A DNA stretch of 41,008 nt from Chitinophaga pinensis (lineage in GTDB: Bacteria > Bacteroidota > Bacteroidia > Chitinophagales > Chitinophagaceae), in assembly GCA_945874755.1 (NCBI GenBank), contig CAMCHR010000013.1:1-41008 (forward strand), written 5' to 3'. Position 1 is the first letter of the stretch. Every line of letters begins with the position of its first letter. A program made the translations under genes and the position numbers. Positions 1 through 8,581 of this stretch are shown here, one piece after another. Under the pieces are notes generated by a model that saw only the letters and a program-made list of their open reading frames with translations, ran no database searches and was not told the origin of the DNA.

Positions 1-89
1 ATCTCTGTATCTCCTAAAAAGATCAATTTAAAGAGTGCAACTACAAAAGCGATTACAAAAAATGCTATCCAGATGATATTCAATGCCAT
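1..89 (-). CDS. nucleoside recognition domain membrane protein, N-terminal fragment
   Basis: Reading the minus strand from an ATG at 89 gives 29 codons that run off the window edge. The peptide starts MALNIIWIAFF and continues as one hydrophobic membrane segment ending in LIFLGDTE. This start resembles Bacteroidota nucleoside-recognition (SpmA/SpmB, Gate domain) proteins, which begin with a membrane helix followed by a GDTE-like motif. The family is thought to form membrane pores or transporters for small molecules, but its substrate in non-sporulating bacteria is unknown. The gene is divergent from ychF. Only the first helix is visible, so the family call is tentative; that it is an open reading frame with a transmembrane start is directly seen. 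Confidence 0.6.
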   Translation of the reverse strand, partial: MALNIIWIAFFVIAFVVALFKLIFLGDTE

Positions 90-137
90 ATCTAATTGTT
101 TATGGTACTAATATAGCCCATTTTGCGATTAGATTTG

Positions 138-145
138 TATTTTTG
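138..145 (+). promoter_or_regulatory. -7 promoter element of ychF
   Basis: TATTTTTG matches the Bacteroidota -7 consensus TAnnTTTG and lies 23 nt before the ychF ATG. No TTG is found at the usual 17-23 nt upstream, so only the -7 box is supported. Confidence 0.5.
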
Positions 146-168
146 CAACCATAACAATCTAAAATAAC

Positions 169-1266
169 ATGGCTTTACAGGCAGGCATTGTAGGTTTACC
201 AAACGTGGGCAAATCGACCTTATTTAACGCAGTGAGTAATAGTGCAAAAGCACAAGCAAGTAATTATCGTTTTTGTACCATCGAGCCAAATGTAGGCTTA
301 GTAGATGTACCAGATTTCCGAATTGGCCAACTAGCCGAATTGATTAATCCAACAAGAGTGGTACCAACCCAATTAGAAATTGTGGATATTGCTGGTTTAG
401 TGAAAGGCGCCAGCAAGGGCGAAGGATTGGGTAATAAGTTTTTGGCTAATATTAGAGAAGTCAGTGCCATTATTCATGTGATCCGTTGTTTCGAAGATGA
501 AAATGTATTAAGAGAAGAAGGAAAAATTAATCCCATTGGTGATAAAGATATCATTGAAACAGAATTACAATTAAAGGACTTAGATAGTGTTGAGAAAAAG
601 ATGCAACGTTCAGAGAAAATGGCCAAAACAGATCCTAAAGCTAAAGTTGAACTAGAAGTTTTACAAAAATGTAGAACCCATTTAGAAGCTGGGAAAAGTA
701 TACGTTCTTTAGATTTATCCAAAGAAGATCATGCCGCTATTGCAGATATCTTTTTATTAACGGCTAAACCAGTCATGTATGTGGCCAATGTAGATGAAGC
801 TTCAATGCATACGGGCAATGCTTATTCCGAAGAATTGGTAGCTATGGCAAAACAAGAAGGTGCAGAAGTGATTGTGATGTGTAATAATATTGAGGCACAA
901 ATTTCTGAAATGGAAGATCCAGATGATAAGGCTTTATTTATGGAAGAATACCAAATGAAAGAGCCTGCATTGAATAGATTGATTCAAACAGCTTATAAAT
1001 TATTGAAACTAGAAACTTATTTTACTGCTGGTGTTCAAGAAGTTCGTGCTTGGACAATTGGTTCTGGTTGGAAAGCGCCGCAAGCAGCAAGTGTGATCCA
1101 TACAGATTTTGAAAAAGGTTTCATTAAAGCCGAAGTGATTGCATTTGACGATTATATTAAATTAAAAAGTGAAGCTGCTTGTCGTGACAATGGTAAATTA
1201 AGAATAGAAGGAAAAGAATACATTGTAAAAGATGGAGATGTAATGCACTTTAGATTTAATGTTTAA
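169..1266 (+). CDS. ychF: redox-regulated ATPase YchF (OBG family)
   Basis: A 365-residue protein of full family length. YchF is a cytosolic P-loop NTPase of the Obg group that binds ATP rather than GTP and associates with ribosomes; it is linked to translation and oxidative stress control. Visible motifs are the P-loop GLPNVGKST (residues 8-16), the switch region DIAGLVKGASKGEGLGN, and NVDE where true GTPases have NKxD, the change that explains ATP preference. The C-terminal ~85 residues form the TGS domain, ending in VMHFRFNV as is usual for the family. The start ATG follows a TAnnTTTG promoter box. The glutaminyl cyclase gene begins 6 nt after its stop, so the two are probably co-transcribed. 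Confidence 0.97.
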   Translation: MALQAGIVGLPNVGKSTLFNAVSNSAKAQASNYRFCTIEPNVGLVDVPDFRIGQLAELINPTRVVPTQLEIVDIAGLVKGASKGEGLGNKFLANIREVSAIIHVIRCFEDENVLREEGKINPIGDKDIIETELQLKDLDSVEKKMQRSEKMAKTDPKAKVELEVLQKCRTHLEAGKSIRSLDLSKEDHAAIADIFLLTAKPVMYVANVDEASMHTGNAYSEELVAMAKQEGAEVIVMCNNIEAQISEMEDPDDKALFMEEYQMKEPALNRLIQTAYKLLKLETYFTAGVQEVRAWTIGSGWKAPQAASVIHTDFEKGFIKAEVIAFDDYIKLKSEAACRDNGKLRIEGKEYIVKDGDVMHFRFNV

Positions 1267-1272
1267 TAAAAC

Positions 1273-2097
1273 ATGAAAAAGAACTTAATTATATTGATTG
1301 GTTTATTTGCAATTGCTTGTAATAATTCAAACAATGGTGATAATTCTAATTCCAATAATGAAAGTGAAGGGAATAATGCAATTACTGCACCAACAGCACT
1401 GAATTACACAATACAAAAAGTATATGCACATGATACATCAGCCTATACTCAAGGCTTAGAATGGCATAATAATACATTGATAGAAGGAACTGGATTAAAA
1501 GGTAAAAGTGTTTTGTATCAAATGGATGATCAACTTAAATCATTTGGTAAAAAAATCAAATTAGACCCCCCCTATTTTGGCGAAGGCATTACCGTCTTTG
1601 ATGGTAAAATTTATCAATTAACCTGGGAGGAACATGCAGTATTTGTGTATGACGCAACCACATTCAAAAAGATCAAAACAATCAACTGGCCATATGAAGG
1701 ATGGGGCCTTACACATAACGATACTGCATTAATTGTGTCCACTGGCAGTAGTAATCTTTATTTTGTAAATCCATCTGATTTTTCAATTCAAAAAACACTA
1801 GGTGTTTTTAATGAATATGGTTACCAAAGTATGCTCAATGAGTTAGAATATGTGGATGGAAAGATCTTTGCTAATATTTATGGTCAAAATAATATTATTG
1901 TCATAGATCCAAATTCTGGAAAAATTACCAATACAATAGACTGCAGCAATTTATTAGCACAAGCAAAAGTGCGTTACAATCCTTTAACGATAGATGCTGG
2001 TTTTGTGCTCAATGGAATTGCTTATAGGAAATCAACCGATACCTATTTTTTAACTGGAAAATGTTGGCCAATTATAGTTGAAGTCAAATTGAACTAA
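1273..2097 (+). CDS. glutaminyl-peptide cyclotransferase, lipoprotein
   Basis: A 274-residue protein of the bacterial/plant-type glutaminyl cyclase family, which converts N-terminal glutamine of peptides to pyroglutamate with release of ammonia. The N terminus is a lipoprotein signal peptide with lipobox LFAIAC, so Cys16 should be lipidated. It is followed by an Asn/Ser-rich linker (residues 17-35) typical of exported Bacteroidota lipoproteins. The mature domain, a predicted five-bladed beta-propeller, carries family motifs such as TQGLEW, EGTGLKGKS and LNELEY. It lies 6 nt after ychF, whose function is unrelated, so it may simply share that transcript. A hairpin at 2162-2189 probably ends the message. 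Family call is firm; its natural substrates are unknown. Confidence 0.9.
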   Translation: MKKNLIILIGLFAIACNNSNNGDNSNSNNESEGNNAITAPTALNYTIQKVYAHDTSAYTQGLEWHNNTLIEGTGLKGKSVLYQMDDQLKSFGKKIKLDPPYFGEGITVFDGKIYQLTWEEHAVFVYDATTFKKIKTINWPYEGWGLTHNDTALIVSTGSSNLYFVNPSDFSIQKTLGVFNEYGYQSMLNELEYVDGKIFANIYGQNNIIVIDPNSGKITNTIDCSNLLAQAKVRYNPLTIDAGFVLNGIAYRKSTDTYFLTGKCWPIIVEVKLN

Positions 2098-2170
2098 TCA
2101 ATCTCATTCAACAAAGTGAACTAATCAATCTCATTTATCTCATTCAACAAATTGAATTAATCAATCTAAT
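2092..2170. repeat. short imperfect tandem repeat at the glutaminyl cyclase 3' end
   Basis: The motif AACTAATCAATCTCAT occurs at 2092 and 2119 and, slightly changed (AATTAATCAATCTAAT), at 2155. Units are 27 and 36 bp, the second carrying an extra internal copy of TCATT-like sequence. The first unit overlaps the end of the glutaminyl cyclase gene, including its stop codon. It looks like local slippage duplication. Confidence 0.7.
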
Positions 2171-2189
2171 TGTTACTTGAATTAGATTG
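2162..2189. terminator. bidirectional hairpin between convergent genes
   Basis: A perfect 10-bp inverted repeat, CAATCTAATT at 2162-2171 and AATTAGATTG at 2180-2189, has an 8-nt loop and is followed by CTTTTTAAA on the plus strand. It can end the glutaminyl cyclase transcript. It also encodes the last residues and stop codon of the minus-strand methyltransferase. Confidence 0.6.
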
Positions 2190-3065
2190 CTTTTTAAATT
2201 CGTAAATGATACTACTCCCCTTTGAAGCATCCTTGAAGGCAAACAGATTAGACAACACTCCTACAAAACCTGCTACTAGCATGCCTAATTTTCCAGATTG
2301 TTTGTATTTTTCACTCAATAAGCTTACATAAAAACTATCGTACCACATTGGCCTCATGGAAACTAATTCAAAGCCCATTTCATTTAATAAAGTAGATATT
2401 GCTTTAGGTGAAAAATGGTATAAATGTCTAGGCAAATCATAAGCTGCCCAATATTTTTGATAGTATTTAGCATCAAAACTGGTATAGTTTGGTACAGCAA
2501 TAATTAATCTACCATTGTATTTCAAACTTTTAAAACATTGTTGTAGATAAGGTTTTAATGTATGCACATGCTCTAAAACATGCCACATGGTAATGACTTC
2601 ATACTCATTCTCAGGTAAATCAAAGATGGCATCTGTAGATTTTAAATTCAATTTATGAATTTCTAATGCCTTCTCCCTTGTTAGCGCGTCAGGTTCTAAA
2701 CCTGTTACCTTCCAAGCTTTTTGCTGCATTGCATGTGCAAAAGCACCAGTTCCAGCTCCAATATCTAATAAATGACCCTTATGCCCTGTAAAGAGCGATT
2801 GCACCCATTTTGTTTTTTGTGCTAATGTTTTAGTTCTTACAAAATGGTACATCTGATTCATCCATCCCTCCTTTACATCGGTATGTGAAATATATTCTTT
2901 GAATTTATAGTACTGTCCTATTTCATCTTGACTAGGAACAGGCCATGTAAATCGTAGACTACATTTTAAACAATGTACAATTGAAAAAGAGGCTTGTGTT
3001 AATGAAAAGTCTTGACTTTCTAATGCGATTTGCGGATTGGAATGATTGCAAACTGGACAATTCAT
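2166..3065 (-). CDS. zinc-ribbon class I SAM-dependent methyltransferase
   Basis: A 299-residue protein starting MNCPVCNHSN. I chose this ATG because an upstream extension of 22 residues would overlap the previous gene and has no family character. Two CxxC pairs (CPVC near the start, CLKC near residue 35) form an N-terminal zinc ribbon, followed by a Rossmann methyltransferase core with the SAM-binding motif LLDIGAGTGAFA and a later MWHVLEHV motif. This layout is common in methyltransferases that modify sugars, lipids or small metabolites. The substrate cannot be read from the sequence. It is the last gene of the minus-strand operon that begins at 8461, starting 5 nt after the HU-CCDC81-like gene. 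Confidence 0.85.
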   Translation of the reverse strand: MNCPVCNHSNPQIALESQDFSLTQASFSIVHCLKCSLRFTWPVPSQDEIGQYYKFKEYISHTDVKEGWMNQMYHFVRTKTLAQKTKWVQSLFTGHKGHLLDIGAGTGAFAHAMQQKAWKVTGLEPDALTREKALEIHKLNLKSTDAIFDLPENEYEVITMWHVLEHVHTLKPYLQQCFKSLKYNGRLIIAVPNYTSFDAKYYQKYWAAYDLPRHLYHFSPKAISTLLNEMGFELVSMRPMWYDSFYVSLLSEKYKQSGKLGMLVAGFVGVLSNLFAFKDASKGSSIIYEFKKQSNSSNN

Positions 3066-3070
3066 GCTTT

Positions 3071-3562
3071 TTATTTTAAAAAGATTGCAAGAATGGCGCT
3101 GATGGCAATAATCAAAGGCAAAATCCACCATTGCTTTGATGTGGTATTGAAATTATTTTGAGATTGATCTTCTAATTGTACTTTTTCTAAATGAATAGTT
3201 TGGAAATAATGAGCACTATCAAAATTTGATTTAAAGGTATAGGCTTCATTAGAAATATTTAATTGCCCTAAATTACCTAAATCTATCTCGTTAGATAATG
3301 CCAATTGATTTGTAAAAAATGTAGTATAATCAATAATGGCTTGTTCAATGGTACAATCTAAATGATCTGATAAATAAATATAAAATAACTTACTTGGTTT
3401 GGTGGTTGGTTCTATCATAGCATCAAAAATGATTTGATGCATAGGTGGATGAAATTCACCATTCGTTTGAATAGCATCTTTTTGGCTTAAGTTTAATAGA
3501 CCAATGCCTGGTAAAACCAATTGCCCATGTGCTAAAAAGTATTTTTCTAAAATTGGCAGCAT
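3071..3562 (-). CDS. HU-CCDC81-like domain protein with C-terminal membrane anchor
   Basis: A 163-residue protein. Residues ~1-120 resemble the Bacteroidota HU-CCDC81 domains: the LVLPGIGLL core strand, FHPPMHQIIFDAM, the helical YLSDHLDCTIEQAIIDY stretch, and a second small module IDLGNLGQLNI. These are HU/IHF-fold relatives usually found joined to a peptidoglycan-binding SPOR domain. Here there is no SPOR domain; instead the last ~18 residues are a hydrophobic helix ending in K, which should tether the protein to the inner membrane with the domain on the cytosolic side. ATG codons at 3565 and 3562 are both possible; the first overlaps the upstream TAA stop by one base, suggesting translational coupling. 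Function is unknown. Confidence 0.75.
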   Translation of the reverse strand: MLPILEKYFLAHGQLVLPGIGLLNLSQKDAIQTNGEFHPPMHQIIFDAMIEPTTKPSKLFYIYLSDHLDCTIEQAIIDYTTFFTNQLALSNEIDLGNLGQLNISNEAYTFKSNFDSAHYFQTIHLEKVQLEDQSQNNFNTTSKQWWILPLIIAISAILAIFLK

Positions 3563-3564
3563 CA

Positions 3565-5442
3565 TTATTTTCTAAATTTATATTGTATTCCTGCAAGAAG
3601 TTGCACCCCTAGTGAAGGATAGTTAGCCCAACGTTGGTATTGTTGGTCTAACAAATTCTCCCCTTTGCCCCAGAAAGTCCAATGTTCTGAAATAGCATAT
3701 TGCAATCCTGCATTGAGAACAAAGGTATTGTTTAATTTGTATGCATTCCCTAAACCTGCACTGGTTTTAGTACCAGTCCAAAATTGACCAGAAGCATCCA
3801 ATTGCATTCTTTTATTGAACAACCAATTGAATTGTGAATTGAATTCAAAAGGTAGTATACCCCAGGCTTGAGTATTTTCACGAATTAAATTAAATTGAAT
3901 GTACTTAAAATGATTCTTCCATAATAGTTTATCACTCAATTGATACCTGAGATCTCCATCAACCTCAATTGCAACAGCACTTTTTTCAAATAGTACATCA
4001 AATTTCAAACCTTCCTGAATAGGGTTATTCATAGAATTAGATTGATTGAAAAAAGGCATTTCGCGGTAATCATTTAAAGCCATATTGAATCCATAATTTA
4101 ATCGTTTATTAACAGTAACATCTACATTGATGTATTTCCTTTCAATAGAACTAATTGGCATACTATTTGGAGCCGATATCCAATGATTTTGACCCATTAA
4201 TTGCATTAGCTGATTGTTTGTTACACTCGTAAGCCATCCAGCATGTAAAACATAATTGGTGTCTTTTAGTTGCTTAGTCAATTCAAGCTTAGGATAGATT
4301 GCAAATTCGCCGTTTGCTAAAGTTGGTCTTATGCCCACATTAAGTTGAAATCTAGCTTTATTGAATTCGAATGAAGGGTCTAATTGGATAATTGTATTTT
4401 GTACGGAAGGTCTATTAGTAGGAAAATATTGATTGTTACTAAGGTTAAAATCAGCGTTTAATTTGATATTATTATTGTATCTATACTGCATTGGACTGTT
4501 CAACTCTATAGCTATATTTTTTGCTTGACCCAATAATTGACTATGATTGAACTTTAAAATTGGGGTATAACTAAACCGCTTTGTTGAAACCTGTTTATTG
4601 GCAAGTGAAAAATTAGCACCAATGACAGTCAATTTTTGTTCAAAATTTTTGAGTGGTAAATTAGTTGTATCTGGAACTAAGCCATAGCGGTATCTATTGG
4701 ATTGATCTAAGAAGAAATGTGTGTGTAAATACTTGTTTTTACTCAACGATAAGGCACCAGTGTAATATAAGCCAATGTTATTCCATTTTTGAATAGGATG
4801 TGCACCAGCAATTGATTCATTCAGGATGCGCATATGATGTTCTTGGTCTTTAAGATCTATATAACTACCCTCTAATTGAACAACTTGATTAAAATAATTT
4901 CCCATCCCAATTTTAAAATTGGCAGATCGAGTTGTCTTTAAACTTGGATTAATTATAATTGCCCTAGGAACTAATGCAATTGGTTGATATTGAAAACTTA
5001 AATTCTGACTCGGCACTTGATAGGACAATGCCACTATATTGGTATCCACAATGGCCGTGGCATTTACGAATCCTATTTTTGCCACATTTTTTAACTGAGG
5101 CCTAAAAGCAGAAACGATTGTAACCACTTTATCTGGTATAGTATCTATTAAATTATTCTTGAGAGATAAATTAGTAACTGGAGCTACTTGGTCATTTGTT
5201 TTAGCAATAATTGATTCAGGAATACTATACGTTGTTACTCTTGGTATTTTTTGAACAGATTTTTTATTTTTAGAGTTTATTTTATTCTTTTTTGAAACGG
5301 TTTTTTTACTTGTCTTTTTCTTTTTATTAGAACTAACTGAAGTTTTTGCTTTCTTTTTATTCTTTTTTTGAGCAATTGCCATATTGCTAAAACAGATTAA
5401 AGCGATGGTGAATACACCGAGTCTTATTATTGATTTGATCAT
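3565..5442 (-). CDS. TonB-receptor-like outer membrane beta-barrel without plug domain
   Basis: A 625-residue protein. The start at 5442 gives a clear signal peptide (MIKSIIRLGVFTIAL, cleavage near SNMAIAQ); longer starts lie inside the preceding gene. After the signal comes a strikingly basic stretch of about 45 residues made mostly of K, S, T and N. The rest is rich in alternating amphipathic strands, many Tyr/Asn/Gln turns, and ends in an aromatic-flanked strand (LGVQLLAGIQYKFRK), typical of outer-membrane barrels related to TonB-dependent receptors. I see no TonB box, CarboxypepD_reg domain or plug, so active uptake is not supported. The start lies 1 nt after the stop of the TPR gene and the stop overlaps the next start, showing a tight operon. 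Confidence 0.8.
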   Translation of the reverse strand: MIKSIIRLGVFTIALICFSNMAIAQKKNKKKAKTSVSSNKKKKTSKKTVSKKNKINSKNKKSVQKIPRVTTYSIPESIIAKTNDQVAPVTNLSLKNNLIDTIPDKVVTIVSAFRPQLKNVAKIGFVNATAIVDTNIVALSYQVPSQNLSFQYQPIALVPRAIIINPSLKTTRSANFKIGMGNYFNQVVQLEGSYIDLKDQEHHMRILNESIAGAHPIQKWNNIGLYYTGALSLSKNKYLHTHFFLDQSNRYRYGLVPDTTNLPLKNFEQKLTVIGANFSLANKQVSTKRFSYTPILKFNHSQLLGQAKNIAIELNSPMQYRYNNNIKLNADFNLSNNQYFPTNRPSVQNTIIQLDPSFEFNKARFQLNVGIRPTLANGEFAIYPKLELTKQLKDTNYVLHAGWLTSVTNNQLMQLMGQNHWISAPNSMPISSIERKYINVDVTVNKRLNYGFNMALNDYREMPFFNQSNSMNNPIQEGLKFDVLFEKSAVAIEVDGDLRYQLSDKLLWKNHFKYIQFNLIRENTQAWGILPFEFNSQFNWLFNKRMQLDASGQFWTGTKTSAGLGNAYKLNNTFVLNAGLQYAISEHWTFWGKGENLLDQQYQRWANYPSLGVQLLAGIQYKFRK

Positions 5443-5443
5443 A

Positions 5444-8400
5444 TTATTGAGCTTTAATTGTTTCATTAATTGCTTTAAGTTTATCCGAAGCAATTTGTTG
5501 TAAGGAAGGAATGGTAGCATTTTCAGCAATACTCTTATAGGTTGCTATGGCATTAAATGAATCATTTTGTGCTAAATAGATATCACCAAGTAAAATATAA
5601 GTTTTAGTCACCCAAAACTCATAGGATGCTTGTTTTTTAATGACATCAAAAGCCGTTTTTTCAGCAAGATTGTACTTTTGTTGATTGTAATAAATCAAAG
5701 CTGATAAATAATGTGCTTCTGCTGTATACAGTGAACTATTTGATTTTAATACCGTATTTAATAATTGTAAAGCCTTTACCGTATCCTGTTGTGCAATCGT
5801 TTGATGGTATAAAGCCATATTGGCCATTAAAATATCATCCGAAGCACTATTTTTTTCAGCTAAAATAAATACAGCAGTCTTGGAGGCTTCTGCCCAATTC
5901 TCTGCTTTGTATTGGCATCTTAATAAACCTTTAATGGCTTCATTTTTTTGCTCTTGTTGGGTGGCATACTGTAAAACAATCTTAAAATATTGTTCTGCAC
6001 CAACGTAATCTTTCAAATTAAAATAATGCAATCTTGCTGCAACAATAGCTGCTCTTTCGGAAAATTGATTAGGTGATTTCATTGCTATTTTACCAAAATA
6101 AATAGCTGCAGAATCATATTGTTCAGAAGCATAGGCCATTTCGGCTAAGAAATTCATTGCATTTAATTGGTATTTACCTTCTGGATAATAGGAGACATAC
6201 TTTTTGAATGCTAAAGCAGCATTACTAAATTTTTTATCTTCGTATTGAATGATCGCTGCTCTATATATTAATGAATCTTGTTCGTTATAAGACAATGATT
6301 TACCAAAATCATTCATAAATTGAACATATGCTTCTGGTTGTTGCTCTTCTATATAAATATTACGGATGTATTCTAAAGCATTGTTACTTTCGGCTGCATT
6401 TGGATAAGCACTAAATAATGATTTAAAATTTTGTAATGCTTCTTGATTTTTATTAAGATTAAAATAAACAATGCCTAATTTGTAAAAAGCCATTGGATAA
6501 AATTCTGTAGCCTTAATATCTACCAATACTTTAGATAATGGACTAATAGCCTCTTGAAATTGTTCTTTGCTCGTATAAGTATCTGCTAATTCCATTCTAG
6601 CGTCGCTTAAATAAATCGACTTGCTAAAATCAGCGTCATAGTTGATTAATATTTTAAGTTTTTCTTTATTTAATCCTAGGGCTCCATAAATTATGGCTTT
6701 TTGCAAGTTGGCATAATCTTCAAAATACCAACCTAAATCAATGATTTTTTGGTATGATTTAAGTGCTTGCTTATATTGTTTTGTCATAAATTGACAATCT
6801 GATAATCGCACTAATGCATCTTTTTGATACGGAGAAGATTCAACATAGGGATTAAAATCTGCTGCAATTGTAAATGTTTGCAATGCTTTTGTATAGTTAT
6901 TGTTTTTTAAATAACAATACCCTAAAGTATAGTTAGCATGTTTTATTGTAATTTCACCAATTTCAAATGGGTCTAATAAATACTTTTCTAGGTGTTCGAC
7001 CGCCTCATCTATTCTTCCCATTTTATAGGCAAGCTCCCCTATCCAAAAATGAGTTTGAGCTAAAACTTTATCATTATAAGGTAAATTTTTAACTTGATTA
7101 AAGAGCTCATAGGCTTTTTCATTTTGACCATCATTGATCAAAAGCGCTGCTTTACCGTATAAAATATTAGGATATAATTTTAAAAGCGTCTCATTTAAGG
7201 TATCCATTTTTTGATACGCATCATAGGCCTTTTTAAAATCATTACTATAGGCCAATGATGTCACATACAAACTTTTGGCTTCGTTATTGAATAGACTATT
7301 AGGATATAGTTGGTTGAATTTTTCGATCGATTGAATGGCGACACTATATTCTTTTAACTCAATCGTTAACTTTGCGTAATTAAATAAGGCAATTTCTTTT
7401 TGGGATAAATTTTGGCTTTTAGTGGCACATAGTAAAAATGCATTTTTAGCACCTATTTTATTATTGATCTTCAAATAGGATGTAGCCAATAAGTACATGC
7501 TATTTTGCCCTAATGAATCTTCCACATTTGCTAACTTTTTAAATCCCAGAATGGCCTCATCCCATTGTTGAGATTGAAAATAACAAAAAGACAATTGGTA
7601 TAAATCCTGAGACTCCACTTCTTTTTGTGATTTTACAAAATTTGCTAAATAAGGTAAGGCTTTTTCATATTGTTTTTGTTCAAACAATAAGTGTCCCATT
7701 AGTTGAGCTAATTGGTCGGTATAAAACTGCCCTTTAATTTGTAATGCTTGTTCTGTATTTTTAAGTGCTGCCTCTATATCTCCTAAAAAATAGTACAATT
7801 GACTAATGTAAAATGGGGTTAAGGTTTTATAGGCGTTGCTTTGCTCAGCAATCTTAAAACAACTCAAAGCCAATTTGAAATCTTTTTTTTGTAAAGCCAC
7901 AAAGCCTGCATAATAATTCGCATCGGTATAAAATGGACTTGTTTGAACCTGTCTTATACTTAATAAATAACTAGTGGATTCGTCCCAGTCCCCTTTTTTG
8001 AAATATAAATAACCCAATTGAAACTGCATTAAAGCCAACTCTTCGTTTTCAAGATCATCTATACTTATTTTTTTATAGGATTGAATAGCAGATTCTACTT
8101 GTTGTTTTTTAAAATAATATTTTGCCAATTCAAAATTTAATCTTGAATGATAAATCTTATTTGTATTTTTTTTCAACCAATTTTCGGCAATTGTTATGGC
8201 ATTTATTTTGTCCAAAGCCACAGATAATAAATGATAATGAAAAGCAATATCTATATTGGTTGGATCAAAAAAATGAGCTGATTGTATATTTTGATAAGCC
8301 GCTATACTATCCCCTTGATATAATGATTTTAAACCATTTTGATCTAATTGGTTAAGAGGTGCATCAAATTTCATTAACTGACTCGATACTGGAGCACAGA

Positions 8401-8461
8401 AAAGAAGCGAAATGCATAAAAGCAATGGGATTGGACTTGCTTTTGGGATGGTTTTTAACAT
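5444..8461 (-). CDS. large periplasmic tetratricopeptide repeat protein
   Basis: A 1005-residue protein with an N-terminal signal peptide (hydrophobic core PIPLLLCISLLFC, cleavage near APVSSQ). Nearly all of the mature chain consists of degenerate TPR units, recognisable by repeated LGYLYFKKGDWDES, YKLGIVYFNLNKNQEAL and LGDIYLAQNDSFNAI type helices, probably well over fifteen. TPR superhelices are protein-binding scaffolds; in Bacteroidota such proteins often pair with an outer-membrane barrel made by the next gene. Here the barrel gene follows after 1 nt, so a physical complex is a reasonable inference. No enzymatic domain is visible. It is the first gene of the operon and diverges from the thioesterase gene. 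Confidence 0.88.
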   Translation of the reverse strand: MLKTIPKASPIPLLLCISLLFCAPVSSQLMKFDAPLNQLDQNGLKSLYQGDSIAAYQNIQSAHFFDPTNIDIAFHYHLLSVALDKINAITIAENWLKKNTNKIYHSRLNFELAKYYFKKQQVESAIQSYKKISIDDLENEELALMQFQLGYLYFKKGDWDESTSYLLSIRQVQTSPFYTDANYYAGFVALQKKDFKLALSCFKIAEQSNAYKTLTPFYISQLYYFLGDIEAALKNTEQALQIKGQFYTDQLAQLMGHLLFEQKQYEKALPYLANFVKSQKEVESQDLYQLSFCYFQSQQWDEAILGFKKLANVEDSLGQNSMYLLATSYLKINNKIGAKNAFLLCATKSQNLSQKEIALFNYAKLTIELKEYSVAIQSIEKFNQLYPNSLFNNEAKSLYVTSLAYSNDFKKAYDAYQKMDTLNETLLKLYPNILYGKAALLINDGQNEKAYELFNQVKNLPYNDKVLAQTHFWIGELAYKMGRIDEAVEHLEKYLLDPFEIGEITIKHANYTLGYCYLKNNNYTKALQTFTIAADFNPYVESSPYQKDALVRLSDCQFMTKQYKQALKSYQKIIDLGWYFEDYANLQKAIIYGALGLNKEKLKILINYDADFSKSIYLSDARMELADTYTSKEQFQEAISPLSKVLVDIKATEFYPMAFYKLGIVYFNLNKNQEALQNFKSLFSAYPNAAESNNALEYIRNIYIEEQQPEAYVQFMNDFGKSLSYNEQDSLIYRAAIIQYEDKKFSNAALAFKKYVSYYPEGKYQLNAMNFLAEMAYASEQYDSAAIYFGKIAMKSPNQFSERAAIVAARLHYFNLKDYVGAEQYFKIVLQYATQQEQKNEAIKGLLRCQYKAENWAEASKTAVFILAEKNSASDDILMANMALYHQTIAQQDTVKALQLLNTVLKSNSSLYTAEAHYLSALIYYNQQKYNLAEKTAFDVIKKQASYEFWVTKTYILLGDIYLAQNDSFNAIATYKSIAENATIPSLQQIASDKLKAINETIKAQ

Positions 8462-8531
8462 AGGAGCCGTTATTAAGGATAATATTATAAAATTACACTA
8501 TGATTATAAAACGCTTAGTTAAATAAGCTTA

Positions 8532-8563
8532 TTGTGGAAAAACAGATACAATCCTTAAATTTG
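8532..8563 (+). promoter_or_regulatory. promoter of the thioesterase gene
   Basis: TTG at 8532-8534, a 21-nt spacer and TAAATTTG at 8556-8563 fit the Bacteroidota promoter. Transcription should begin near 8570, which rules out a GTG start at 8534 and supports the ATG at 8582. Confidence 0.65.
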
Positions 8564-8581
8564 TACACAAATTCAATAAAT

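Noticed and set aside
122..125. TTTG as -33 box of ychF
   Set aside because: It is only 12 nt from the -7 box, too close for the usual 17-23 nt spacing.
2092..2170. Attachment site or insertion-sequence end
   Set aside because: The repeats are short and local, with no integrase or transposase anywhere in the window.
3565..5442. SusC-type TonB transporter of a polysaccharide utilisation locus
   Set aside because: No plug or TonB box is seen, there is no SusD-like lipoprotein next to it, and no glycoside hydrolases are nearby.
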